Part shown: in pieces, positions 55,687 to 64,000 of the stretch | Position numbering within the stretch: position 1 is the stretch's first letter | Layout of the letters: each line of letters begins with the position of its first letter | Assembly: GCA_947172415.1 (NCBI GenBank) | Contig: OX359196.1 | Location: 6,015,901-6,079,900, forward strand | Origin: Chondrosia reniformis | Lineage: Eukaryota; Porifera; Demospongiae; Chondrillida; Chondrillidae | DNA: 64,000 bases | Reading direction: 5' to 3' | The notes under the pieces: model-generated | Database searches by the model: none | The model's input: only the letters and a program-made list of their open reading frames with translations | Told to the model about the DNA's origin: nothing | Translations under genes and position numbers: made by a program

Positions 55687-58500
55687 CTATTCCATCACAA
55701 TGACAACTTGTTCTTGCATGGCTTTATTGTTTATGCACTTGTACGCATCTGGGAAACGCTCATATTTGAAGACCATTGGGTCCTTTGGCTTCAATCTGCC
55801 TTCTTGGCACAACTCTGACACATATTCTAGAACCATTCCAAAATTAAGTCCTTCTGTGTCCAGATTAACCTTATAAAATGGAACATCAGGGGGAAATTGT
55901 GGAAGTGCTGGGGTATCTTCTGGATTGAAATAAGTGATAGTATCCAGGACCACATCATAGTCGTGCTGCAAAATTTCCACAAAGTTCTCTTGCCTGTAGC
56001 TCACAATGACATCAGCACCAAGTTGACGCACAAACTCAATGTTGTCTGTAGAACAAGTGGTTGTCACACTAACTCCCCAAGCCTTAAGAAGCTGGATGGC
56101 AAAACTACCCACACCACCGGATCCACCGTGAACTAGAACTTTCTTGCCAACGGCATTTCCTTCATTCAGTCCGGCTCCCTTCACAAGAGCTGACCAAACT
56201 GTGCAAGACACCCAAGGGAGAGAGGCAGCACCCACAAAGTCAACATTCTTTGGCTTTAGAGCTACTACATCAGTAGTGGCCACTACATACTGAGCTTGGG
56301 CCCCACCAGAGGGAAGATGAAGGTACACTTCATCACCTGGTGCAAAGGCGGTGATGTCATTACCGACTGCTACCACCTCTCCAGCACATCCGTAGCCCAG
56401 GGCTAATGGAAGGGAGGACTCTGATACATTTGGTGCAAGACCTTTGCAGGTATGCAGGTCGGCTTGGGTTACCGAAGTTGCTCTGACACTCACTAGGATC
56501 TCCCTCCTCCCGAATGTGACCACTCTCTTTGGCTCCATTTTGACAACTTCTGAAGGCTCTCCAAACTGGTGCATCACAATGCCCTTGTGTCTGGCTACCT
56601 GCGTCCGATCCTCCTTCCTAGAAAAGATGGCACTTAATCCCACAAAGAGTGATGCAGCCACCACTGTAGGAAACAGGACTGCTCCTGGACTGGTTCCAAA
56701 CAATGCCACAGCACTTACACTAACCAGTGGAACTGCTAGCCACTTCATTGATCTGAAGAGAGCCTTCTCAGGTCGAGAGAACCACGGCAGCAAGCGTCTT
56801 GGGGGATTATTACCAACAAGTGTGTCAATCAACCGTTTGGCTCTCTCCGTGGATGGTTCGGTATCTGACCTCCAACCAACCACAGCATCCGGTCTAATCA
56901 GGTAATACTTCTTAGGATATGCCCTTCTAATTGCGGGGGTTGACTCCATGACATGAACTGAGAGTGGGATGGCTCTTCTCTGAAACTCTCCTTGAAGCTG
57001 AAAACAGGCTTCCTTGCTGCCCTCGAAAATGAGAAGAACATAGCTCTTGCCAAACAGATCGTAGATTGTCTCCAGGCTTTCAGTTTCCACATGTGGGGCT
57101 CGTCTACCTGGACCGTCTAAAGGAATAAATGGATCCTTTGGCTCTGGATCATCTCCTCTCAATTTACCCTCATCATAAACAACAATATTGGATCTGTTAT
57201 AATAGAAAGCAAGGATAGTGTGAGCTATTCCAATGACCAGACTTTTTTCAAAAAGAGCTTGGCCAAATTTCCTCACAAGGTAGGAGACAATGGGAGTACG
57301 CATGATGATTGAAAGAAGCTGCCCTGCACCAGCAGCTTGTCTCACTCCACCAAACTGGAGGGCAACTTCTTGAACTGTCTGCTCTGCAATACCTCCTCGT
57401 TCCCTGTGGTAGGATTCCAGGAGGTGTGGCCCTCCCCACCCATGTAACATTGCAGCAAGTTTCCAACCCAAATCTGTGGCATCTCCAATGCCAACATTCA
57501 TCCCCACTCCTCCAAGCGGAATCCACTGGTGAGCTGCATCTCCACAGAGGAACACATTGCCTTTGTGAAACTTTGTGGATACCACTGCATGGGCTTTCCA
57601 AGGATAGCAAGCAAGAACCTTAAAATCAATCTCCTTTCCAACTATGGAGTGCAAGATAGGCCTGGGATCCCTGAATAGTGGATGGTTCTCGTCAACTTCT
57701 TCTGCTCCAAGTAGCACCTGCACCATGAATTTTCCCTCCTTGGGATAAAACGCTACAAGGAAGGCTAAATAATCCTTAGTGATAAACACAGTTAAGCCTA
57801 CTTTGTCTTGTACTATATCTAAAAGCTCGGGAGATTGCACATAAATGGCTAGAACTTTCTGGATAACAAACTTCCCATATTGAACAATCCCTAAACTCTT
57901 TCTGACTGCACTTCTCCCTCCATCACAGCCTACAAGGTAACGAGCTCTTATAGTCTTCTCTTCAGGAGCTTCAGAATCTTTCATTGCACTTGCTTTCCGA
58001 ATGATTGCTGTAACACCATTCTCATCTTGATCAATTGATACCAACTCCCACTCTCTCAGGAAGGTGACTTCGGGTGAAGACTTCACTTTGGCTTCCAAAA
58101 CTGGTTCCAATGCAAACTGTGGAGTTAACATGGGAATTTCTCCAGAACATCCAGATTCGAAAAATAATAGCTTCTTGTTTGGAAGCTTGTCCTCAACCTC
58201 TCCCCAGCTATCTAAATCCAAGGCAAAAATCTCTTGTCCCTGATACACTTGTGTGCCAAAAGAGAATATCTGTTTTACATCTCGAGGGTAAGATACCTTC
58301 CTGATCGCAGCTGTAAGCCCCAATCGACGGAAACTTTCCATCGAACGGACAGTAACATTAAACGCTCTTGGTAGTACGGTACAGCAGGAGCTACGTTCCA
58401 CTTGAATGCAGCGGACGCCATGGTAAGCCAATTCCGAAGTCAGCGTTAAGCCAACGGGACCTGCTCCAATCACCAATACGTCTGTCTCAACACGTTCCAT
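55687..58500 (-). CDS. FAD monooxygenase-MDR oxidoreductase fusion, copy 2
   Basis: Same architecture and exactly the same length (937 residues, 2814 bp including stop) as copies 1 and 3, intronless, repeat unit ~3.1 kb. All FAD and NADPH motifs are intact, so it should be active. Differences concentrate at ~235-255 (TVFITKDYLAFLVAF) and ~385-435 (AGAGQLLSIIMRTPIVSYLVRK, EKSLVIGIAHTILAFYYNRS). Elsewhere, amino-acid differences are rare (KGAGLNEG for KRAGLNEG, GVSVTT for GASVTT). The copy-specific segments lie in the FAD-domain substrate-side region and just after it, consistent with altered substrate or membrane contact. No frameshift or stop. Probably the product of tandem duplication. Confidence 0.9.
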   Translation of the reverse strand: MERVETDVLVIGAGPVGLTLTSELAYHGVRCIQVERSSCCTVLPRAFNVTVRSMESFRRLGLTAAIRKVSYPRDVKQIFSFGTQVYQGQEIFALDLDSWGEVEDKLPNKKLLFFESGCSGEIPMLTPQFALEPVLEAKVKSSPEVTFLREWELVSIDQDENGVTAIIRKASAMKDSEAPEEKTIRARYLVGCDGGRSAVRKSLGIVQYGKFVIQKVLAIYVQSPELLDIVQDKVGLTVFITKDYLAFLVAFYPKEGKFMVQVLLGAEEVDENHPLFRDPRPILHSIVGKEIDFKVLACYPWKAHAVVSTKFHKGNVFLCGDAAHQWIPLGGVGMNVGIGDATDLGWKLAAMLHGWGGPHLLESYHRERGGIAEQTVQEVALQFGGVRQAAGAGQLLSIIMRTPIVSYLVRKFGQALFEKSLVIGIAHTILAFYYNRSNIVVYDEGKLRGDDPEPKDPFIPLDGPGRRAPHVETESLETIYDLFGKSYVLLIFEGSKEACFQLQGEFQRRAIPLSVHVMESTPAIRRAYPKKYYLIRPDAVVGWRSDTEPSTERAKRLIDTLVGNNPPRRLLPWFSRPEKALFRSMKWLAVPLVSVSAVALFGTSPGAVLFPTVVAASLFVGLSAIFSRKEDRTQVARHKGIVMHQFGEPSEVVKMEPKRVVTFGRREILVSVRATSVTQADLHTCKGLAPNVSESSLPLALGYGCAGEVVAVGNDITAFAPGDEVYLHLPSGGAQAQYVVATTDVVALKPKNVDFVGAASLPWVSCTVWSALVKGAGLNEGNAVGKKVLVHGGSGGVGSFAIQLLKAWGVSVTTTCSTDNIEFVRQLGADVIVSYRQENFVEILQHDYDVVLDTITYFNPEDTPALPQFPPDVPFYKVNLDTEGLNFGMVLEYVSELCQEGRLKPKDPMVFKYERFPDAYKCINNKAMQEQVVIVME

Positions 58501-58796
58501 TAGCTTTCGTGTTAGTTGCAAGCCTCAACGTGTACATATAGCAGCTCCGGATCCTTGGCGTATCTTTGACCTTGAAATAAATCATAGAATATTTCGAATT
58601 CGATAATTGTCGCTATGTACGTGGGTGTAACCTCGCCTAGGACTTTATACGGTCCTGTATAAGCTGTTTGTTTATGGAGAGACCATATTTTTTGTTTTCT
58701 ATTTATCCAAGCTTACAAATTAAACTCACTACAGTATACAGAAAACTAAACTAGATGATACGGAAAGGTTACTGTATCAAGTGGAAAAGCTACTTG
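58501..58796. repeat. Array spacer 2
   Basis: Copy of spacer 1 with a 6-bp insertion (GGATCC-containing CTCCGGATCCTTGG against CTCCTTGG), which explains repeat periods of 3104 and 3110 bp, plus a few substitutions (CTTTATACGG against CCTTATACGG). Confidence 0.9.
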
Positions 58797-61610
58797 CTAT
58801 TCCATCACTACGACAACTTGTTCTTGCATGGCTTTATTGTTAATGCACTTGTACGCATCTGGGAAACGCTCATATTTGAAGACCATTGGGTCCTTTGGCT
58901 TCAATTTGCCTTCTTGGCACAACTCTGACACATATTCTAGAACCATTCCAGAATTAAGTCCTTCTGTGTCCAGATTAACCTTATAAAATGGAACATCAGG
59001 GGGAAATTGTGGAAGTGCTGGGGTATCTTCTGGATTGAAATAAGTGATAGTATCCAGGACCACATCATAGTCGTGCCGCAAAATTTCCACAAAGTTCTCT
59101 TGCCTGTAGCTCACAATGACATCGGCACCAAGCTGACGCACAAACTCAATGTTGTCTGTAGAACAAGTGGTTGTCACACTAGCTCCCCAAGCCTTAAGAA
59201 GCTGGATGGCAAAACTACCCACACCACCGGATCCACCGTGAACTAGAACTTTCTTGCCAACGGCATTTCCTTCATTCAGTCCGGCTCTCTTCACAAGAGC
59301 TGACCAAACTGTGCAAGACACCCAAGGGAGAGAGGCAGCACCCACAAAGTCAACATTCTTTGGCTTTAGAGCTACTACATCAGTAGTGGCCACTACATAC
59401 TGAGCTTGGGCCCCACCAGAGGGAAGATGAAGGTACACTTCATCACCTGGTGCAAAGGCGGTGATGTCATTACCGACTGCTACCACCTCTCCAGCACATC
59501 CGTAGCCCAGGGCTAATGGAAGGGAGGACTCTGATACATTTGGTGCAAGACCTTTGCAGGTTTGCAGGTCGGCTTGGGTTACCGAAGTTGCTCTGACACT
59601 CACTAGGATCTCCCTCCTCCCGAATGTGACCACTCTCTTTGGCTCCATTTTGACAACTTCTGAAGGCTCTCCAAACTGGTGCATCACAATGCCCTTGTGT
59701 CTGGCTACCTGCGTCCGATCCTCCTTCCTAGAAAAGATGGCACTTAATCCCACAAAGAGTGATGCAGCCACCACTGTAGGAAACAGGACTGCTCCTGGAC
59801 TGGTTCCAAACAATGCCACAGCACTTACACTAACCAGTGGAACTGCTAGCCACTTCATTGATCTGAAGAGAGCCTTCTCAGGTCGAGAGAACCACGGCAG
59901 CAAGCGTCTTGGGGGATTATTACCAACAAGTGTGTCAATCAACCGTTTGGCTCTCTCTGTGGATGGTTCGGTATCTGACCTCCAACCAACCACAGCATCC
60001 GGTCTAATCAGGTAATACTTCTTAGGATATGCCCTTCTAATTGCGGGGGTTGACTCCATGACATGAACTGAGAGTGGGATGGCTCTTCTCTGAAACTCTC
60101 CTTGAAGCTGAAAACAGGCTTCCTTGCTGTCCTCTAAAATGAGAAGAACATAGCTCTTGCCAAACAGGTCGTAGATTGTTTCCAGGCTTTCAGTTTCCAC
60201 ATGTGGGGCTCGTCTACCTGGACCGTCTAAAGGAATAAATGGATCCCTTGGCTCTGGATCATCTCCTCTCAATTTACCCTCATCATAAACAACAATATTG
60301 GATCTGTCGTAATAAAAAGCAAGGACAGTGTGAGCTATTCGAATGACTAGACTTTTTCCAAAAAGAGCTTGGCCAAATTTCCTCACAAGGTAGGAGATAA
60401 TAGGAGTACGCATGAGGATTGAAACAAACTGCCTTGCACCAGCAGCTTGTCTCGCTCCACCAAACTGGAGGGCAACTTCTTGAACTGTCTGCTCTGCAAT
60501 ACCTCCTCGTTCCCTGTGGTAGGATTCCAGGAGGTGTGGCCCTCCCCACCCATGTAACATTGCAGCAAGTTTCCAACCCAAATCTGTGGCATCTCCAATG
60601 CCAACATTCATCCCCACTCCTCCAAGCGGAATCCACTGGTGAGCTGCATCTCCACAGAGGAACACATTGCCCTTGTGAAACTTTGTGGATACCACTGCAT
60701 GGGCTTTCCAAGGATAGCAAGCAAGAACCTTAAAATCAATCTCCTTTCCAACTATGGAGTGTAAGATAGGCCGGGGATCCCTGAATAGTGGATGGTTCTC
60801 ATCAACTTCTTCTGCTCCAAGTAGCACCTGCACCATGAATTTTCCCTCCTTGGGATAAAACGCTACAAAAAGGGCTAAATAATCCTTAGTGATAAACCCA
60901 GTTAAGCCTACTTTGTCTTGTACTATGTCTAAAAGCTCGGGAGATTGCACATAAATGGCTAGGACTTTCTGGATAACAAACTTCCCATATTGAACAATCC
61001 CTAAACTCTTTCTGACTGCACTTCTCCCTCCATCACAGCCTACAAGGTAACGAGCTCTTATAGTCTTCTCTTCAGGAGCTTCAGAATCTTTCATTGCACT
61101 TGCTTTCCGAATGATTGCTGTAACACCATTCTCATCTTGATCAATTGATACCAACTCCCACTCTCTCAGGAAGGTGACTTCGGGTGAAGACTTCACTTTG
61201 GCTTCCAAAACTGGTTCCAATGCAAACTGTGGAGTTAACATGGGAATTTCTCCAGAACATCCAGATTCGAAAAATAATAGCTTCTTGTTTGGAAGCTTGT
61301 CCTCAACCTCTCCCCAGCTATCTAAATCCAAGGCAAAAATCTCTTGCCCTTGATACACTTGTGTGCCAAAAGAGAATATCTGCTTTACATCTCGAGGGTA
61401 AGAAACTTTCCTGATCGCAGCTGTAAGCCCCAATCGACGGAAACTTTCCATCGAACGGACAGTAACATTAAACGCTCTTGGTAGTACGGTACAGCAGGAG
61501 CTACGTTCCACTTGAATGCAGCGGACGCCATGGTAAGCCAATTCCGAAGTCAGCGTTAAGCCAACGGGACCTGCTCCAATCACCAACACGTCTGTCTCAA
61601 CACGTTCCAT
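58797..61610 (-). CDS. FAD monooxygenase-MDR oxidoreductase fusion, copy 3
   Basis: Intronless, 937 residues from the ATG at 61610. Here the upstream flank diverges (no TTG-led extension), which supports this ATG as the start in all copies. FAD motifs are at 12-17, 190-194 and 319-326; the thioredoxin-like region is at ~455-550, membrane segments at ~586-625 and the MDR domain at ~640-937. Residues ~235-255 (TGFITKDYLALFVAF) and ~385-435 (GARQAAGARQFVSILMRT, GKSLVIRIAHTVLAFYYDRS) mix features of copies 1 and 2, suggesting exchange among copies. The upstream region (61611-61991) is unlike the spacers between copies 1-3, so this copy marks the boundary of the young amplification. Confidence 0.9.
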   Translation of the reverse strand: MERVETDVLVIGAGPVGLTLTSELAYHGVRCIQVERSSCCTVLPRAFNVTVRSMESFRRLGLTAAIRKVSYPRDVKQIFSFGTQVYQGQEIFALDLDSWGEVEDKLPNKKLLFFESGCSGEIPMLTPQFALEPVLEAKVKSSPEVTFLREWELVSIDQDENGVTAIIRKASAMKDSEAPEEKTIRARYLVGCDGGRSAVRKSLGIVQYGKFVIQKVLAIYVQSPELLDIVQDKVGLTGFITKDYLALFVAFYPKEGKFMVQVLLGAEEVDENHPLFRDPRPILHSIVGKEIDFKVLACYPWKAHAVVSTKFHKGNVFLCGDAAHQWIPLGGVGMNVGIGDATDLGWKLAAMLHGWGGPHLLESYHRERGGIAEQTVQEVALQFGGARQAAGARQFVSILMRTPIISYLVRKFGQALFGKSLVIRIAHTVLAFYYDRSNIVVYDEGKLRGDDPEPRDPFIPLDGPGRRAPHVETESLETIYDLFGKSYVLLILEDSKEACFQLQGEFQRRAIPLSVHVMESTPAIRRAYPKKYYLIRPDAVVGWRSDTEPSTERAKRLIDTLVGNNPPRRLLPWFSRPEKALFRSMKWLAVPLVSVSAVALFGTSPGAVLFPTVVAASLFVGLSAIFSRKEDRTQVARHKGIVMHQFGEPSEVVKMEPKRVVTFGRREILVSVRATSVTQADLQTCKGLAPNVSESSLPLALGYGCAGEVVAVGNDITAFAPGDEVYLHLPSGGAQAQYVVATTDVVALKPKNVDFVGAASLPWVSCTVWSALVKRAGLNEGNAVGKKVLVHGGSGGVGSFAIQLLKAWGASVTTTCSTDNIEFVRQLGADVIVSYRQENFVEILRHDYDVVLDTITYFNPEDTPALPQFPPDVPFYKVNLDTEGLNSGMVLEYVSELCQEGKLKPKDPMVFKYERFPDAYKCINNKAMQEQVVVVME

Positions 61611-61991
61611 TAGCTTTCACGTTTCTTACTTGTAAGCCTCAATGTACAGGTAGTATAATAACTCCTTGGCGAATCTTTGACCTCTTATACAGGACCACAA
61701 TTTCCTATCACGTTCTAACGTATGGTCCAATAGGATTGGTCACGCCGTAGGTTACGCCCATGTTGAGCGGAAAAATAGTGTTTCCTTAGTGATTATTTTA
61801 TGCTTATCATCAAATAATTCCTAAGCAAACATACAATTTTGTAATGTCATTGATAAATAAATTTTCACAAAATGTATCAAGACATTCTGTTCCATTTTAG
61901 CCTATAGTGTTTATAGAAGGTAATATTCTGTTCCATTCTAGCCTATAGTATAGTCCTAATAAGTGTTAATAGAAGTCTAATCAGGTAAATG
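61611..61991. other. Spacer between copy 3 and copy 4, diverged
   Basis: Only the first ~70 bp resemble the other spacers (AACTCCTTGGCGAATCTTTGACC). The rest is AT-rich with a small internal direct repeat (TATTCTGTTCCATTCTAGCCTATAGT at ~61924 and a near copy at ~61885). It holds the promoter of copy 3 and 3' UTR of copy 4. Confidence 0.6.
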
Positions 61992-64000
61992 TTACATTTT
62001 GATGATGACTTTTCCTCTAGAGTGACCATCAGCCACTTGTTGGTAAGCTGCCTTCACTTCATCCAAGGAGTACACAGAGCTGATTACTGGTTTTAGTTGA
62101 CCATCTTCCACCAGTGGACGAATGTAGTCCAGTGATTCCTTGCTTGGGTTGGCTGTGCAGTAGAAGAATCCTCGTCCATACAGAAGACGAGAGTGGAGAA
62201 TCTTCAGTCTGTAGAACCAGTTGTAGGCTATGGAACCGAGGAACAATCCCAAGTAACGCTGGAACACAAAGCTGGGACTGACCAGGCTGACGTATTTGGC
62301 ATCCCCAAACTTCTTCAATACTGCAAGTGAGGGACCTTCATAGTGACGGAGGAGACCAATAGTATCCAGGACCACATCATAGTCGTGCTGCAACACCTCC
62401 ACAAAGTTCTCCTGCCTGTAGTTGACAATGACATCGGCACCAAGCTGACGCACAAACTCAATGTTGTCCGTAGAACAAGTGGTTGTCACACTAGCTCCCC
62501 AAGCCTTAAGAAGCTGGATGGCAAAGCTACCCACACCACCGGATCCACCGTGAACTAGAACTTTCTTGCCAACGGCATTTCCTTCATTCAGTCCGGCTCT
62601 CTTCACAAGAGCTGACCAAACTGTGCAAGACACCCAAGGGAGAGAGGCAGCACCCACAAAGTCAACATTCCTTGGCTTTAGAGCTACCGTGTTGACATCA
62701 GTCACCACATACCTGGCATGGCTGCCTTGATAGCTCACCGGAACAGCTGCATATACAGCATCTCCTGAGACCACACCCTCCACACTGTCGCCAACTGCTA
62801 CCACTTCACCAGAACAGTCTCGACCGAGGACATGAGGAAACTCTGCTATGCCTGACGATTTGTACACCTTGGACAAGAAGCTTGCACCGTAACCCTGGCA
62901 CATGCGCACATCAAGAGGATTCACCGAGGATGCTCTCACTTGAATGAGCACGTCGTTAGGACCAAACTTGTTGGTTGTTGTGGGGTCAATCGCCAAGGCA
63001 ACAGATGGGGAATTGTAGCTATTAATAACAGCAGCGGTGTACTTGGAGACGCTCTTGACAATGCTGCCTGTCTGTTTCCATGGATAGCCCTGTAAAATGG
63101 CCAGGAATGTGATGGCAGCAAAGAGGGGCACATAGGTGGGAAGGTCTGTATATCTGTGAAGCTGATAGGCCAGCATAGCACTCAGGGCAGTGGAGAAGAC
63201 CAGTGGCAGCTTCACTGGTGGAACAAGAGCTTCAGCAGTCACCAATGTTGGTCTCACTCTCAAAGGAGGATCCATTCCTGTTACTACATCAAAGATTCTC
63301 TTGGCCTCTCCTTCGGTTGGCTGGAAGTTGGAGCACCATGCGATTATCGTATCTGCCCTGATCAGATAGTAGCGCTTTGGGAACACCAGAGTGACCTGTG
63401 GCTTGTTTGGGAGGATGTGAACCTGAAGGGGAATGCCACGCTTGCTAGCTTCATTCTGCATGGTAGCACATTCGCTCATCTCCCCACACACTACAAAAAG
63501 GCAAAACATTTGACCCAACTCGGGAAGGTCGTAACAGGATTCATAGGCAGGAAGCAGTTCGATGTGGGGCAGTCTCCTTCCTGGCTTGGCAACGGGGGAA
63601 AATGGAGCCTTGAGGAACTCTGGTGGCAGGTTCATTTGCTCATCTTCTGGTTCATGGACGATGATGTGTGAATTGGAGTATTCAAAAGCAAGCACTATCT
63701 TTGTTGTTGTTTTTAATGCATCCATATAATGGTTGCCTAAAACCACACCAAGTCTAGCACCAACATGTATAGCAGTTAATGAGAATCTGTTAAAAAGGCA
63801 TAAATTGGTACTTTCAACCTCAGAATAAAAGTTGGAAACATATCTCAAGGTATTTTCTGCTACAGGCATCCTTTCAATGGCATAAGAATCTAAAAGGTGA
63901 GGTCCTCCCCATTTTTGAAGATCAGCTGCCAATTTCCAAGCAAGATCCACTGCATCACCAAGCCCAGATTTTATTCCAAGTCCTCCACTCACTGGCCATA
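61992..64000 (-). CDS. FAD monooxygenase-MDR oxidoreductase fusion, copy 4 (5' end beyond window)
   Basis: An open frame of about 669 codons runs off the window end. The first in-window residues WPVSGGLGIKSGLGDAVDLAWKLA align with the FAD ribityl region of copies 1-3, so the GxGxxG part lies outside. The thioredoxin-like region (PGRRLPHIEL, KRYYLIRADTIIAW), membrane segments (LPLVFSTALSAMLAYQL, YVPLFAAITFLAIL) and MDR domain are present but well diverged. The exception is a tract around the NADPH loop that is nearly identical to copies 1-3. The MDR C-terminus is full length and RTN4IP1-like (LLRHYEGPSLAVLKKFGDAKYV, FFYCTANPSKESLDYIRPLVEDGQLKPVI, VYSLDEVKAAYQQVADGHSRGKVII), unlike the shortened end of copies 1-3. 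It is intronless throughout the visible part. Confidence 0.9.
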   Translation of the reverse strand, partial: WPVSGGLGIKSGLGDAVDLAWKLAADLQKWGGPHLLDSYAIERMPVAENTLRYVSNFYSEVESTNLCLFNRFSLTAIHVGARLGVVLGNHYMDALKTTTKIVLAFEYSNSHIIVHEPEDEQMNLPPEFLKAPFSPVAKPGRRLPHIELLPAYESCYDLPELGQMFCLFVVCGEMSECATMQNEASKRGIPLQVHILPNKPQVTLVFPKRYYLIRADTIIAWCSNFQPTEGEAKRIFDVVTGMDPPLRVRPTLVTAEALVPPVKLPLVFSTALSAMLAYQLHRYTDLPTYVPLFAAITFLAILQGYPWKQTGSIVKSVSKYTAAVINSYNSPSVALAIDPTTTNKFGPNDVLIQVRASSVNPLDVRMCQGYGASFLSKVYKSSGIAEFPHVLGRDCSGEVVAVGDSVEGVVSGDAVYAAVPVSYQGSHARYVVTDVNTVALKPRNVDFVGAASLPWVSCTVWSALVKRAGLNEGNAVGKKVLVHGGSGGVGSFAIQLLKAWGASVTTTCSTDNIEFVRQLGADVIVNYRQENFVEVLQHDYDVVLDTIGLLRHYEGPSLAVLKKFGDAKYVSLVSPSFVFQRYLGLFLGSIAYNWFYRLKILHSRLLYGRGFFYCTANPSKESLDYIRPLVEDGQLKPVISSVYSLDEVKAAYQQVADGHSRGKVIIKM

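Noticed and set aside
53340-60015. Recurring plus-strand ORFs of 153, 104, 79 and 76 residues
   Set aside because: Identical antisense shadows of the three monooxygenase copies.
52583-64000. Bacterial symbiont contamination explaining the intronless array
   Set aside because: The array is contiguous with intron-bearing animal genes and shares their codon style and AT-rich spacers; an assembly join cannot be fully excluded without reads.

Overview
The window is a gene-dense, AT-rich piece of an animal nuclear genome. Most genes are cut by many short introns (often 45-100 nt) with ordinary GT..AG ends, neighbours sit tens of bases apart, and the gene set is metazoan (BORCS8, LRRC51, VWA3B, RanGAP1 with a C-terminal sumoylation domain, ATP10-type flippase, DMTF1-like Myb). 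Compact introns, frequent head-to-head pairs and a short-chain-collagen-like exon fit a sponge (demosponge such as Amphimedon); that assignment is an inference. I rebuilt the exon chains by hand from splice signals and reading phase, and nearly all close in frame with lengths close to the human orthologues as I remember them.

Layout. 1-4.6 kb: tail of an unrecognised gene (+), VMA21 (-), NIPA2-type Mg transporter (+) with a long-hairpin element in its last intron, LRRC51 (-). 4.7-10.8 kb: OTUD4-like deubiquitinase (-) whose large exon holds two coding minisatellites. 11.1-13.6 kb: RanGAP1 (+). 13.7-15.0 kb: intronless secreted FG-GAP/VCBS protein (+). 15.1-16.3 kb: UNC50 (-). 16.8-19.2 kb: DMTF1-like Myb factor (-). 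19.2-19.9 kb: intronless membrane coiled-coil protein (+). 20.0-23.4 kb: complete MLH1 (+, 18 coding exons). 23.5-31.1 kb: BORCS8 (-), MRG-domain protein (+), MCTS1 (-), VPS37A (+), AP2S1 (-), USP12/46 (-). 31.3-38.8 kb: VWA3B-like (+). 38.8-42.1 kb: gene-poor stretch with a pogo/Tigger remnant, a collagen-C4-like exon, a duplicated segment and an unexplained GC-richer block. 42.1-51.2 kb: SUMO (+) and a P4-ATPase of the ATP10 type (-) with a tRNA-Ala in its penultimate intron. 51.6-52.2 kb: intronless single-pass membrane protein (+).

52.5-64.0 kb is the most unusual part: four tandem, intronless genes (-) each fusing an FAD aromatic-ring hydroxylase-type monooxygenase, two membrane segments and an NADPH quinone-oxidoreductase-type MDR domain in one polypeptide (937 residues in the three complete copies). 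Three copies are nearly identical. The fourth runs off the window and is diverged except for a ~330-bp tract nearly identical to the others, which looks like gene conversion. The intronless array beside intron-rich genes suggests recent amplification of a laterally acquired or retro-derived gene.

Gene cooperation visible here: SUMO and its classic substrate RanGAP1 are both present, and the LKSE acceptor site is conserved. VPS37A (ESCRT-I), AP2S1 (clathrin AP2), BORCS8 (lysosome positioning), VMA21 (V-ATPase assembly), UNC50 (Golgi) and the ATP10 flippase are all endomembrane functions, but nothing indicates they are co-regulated beyond shared divergent promoters.
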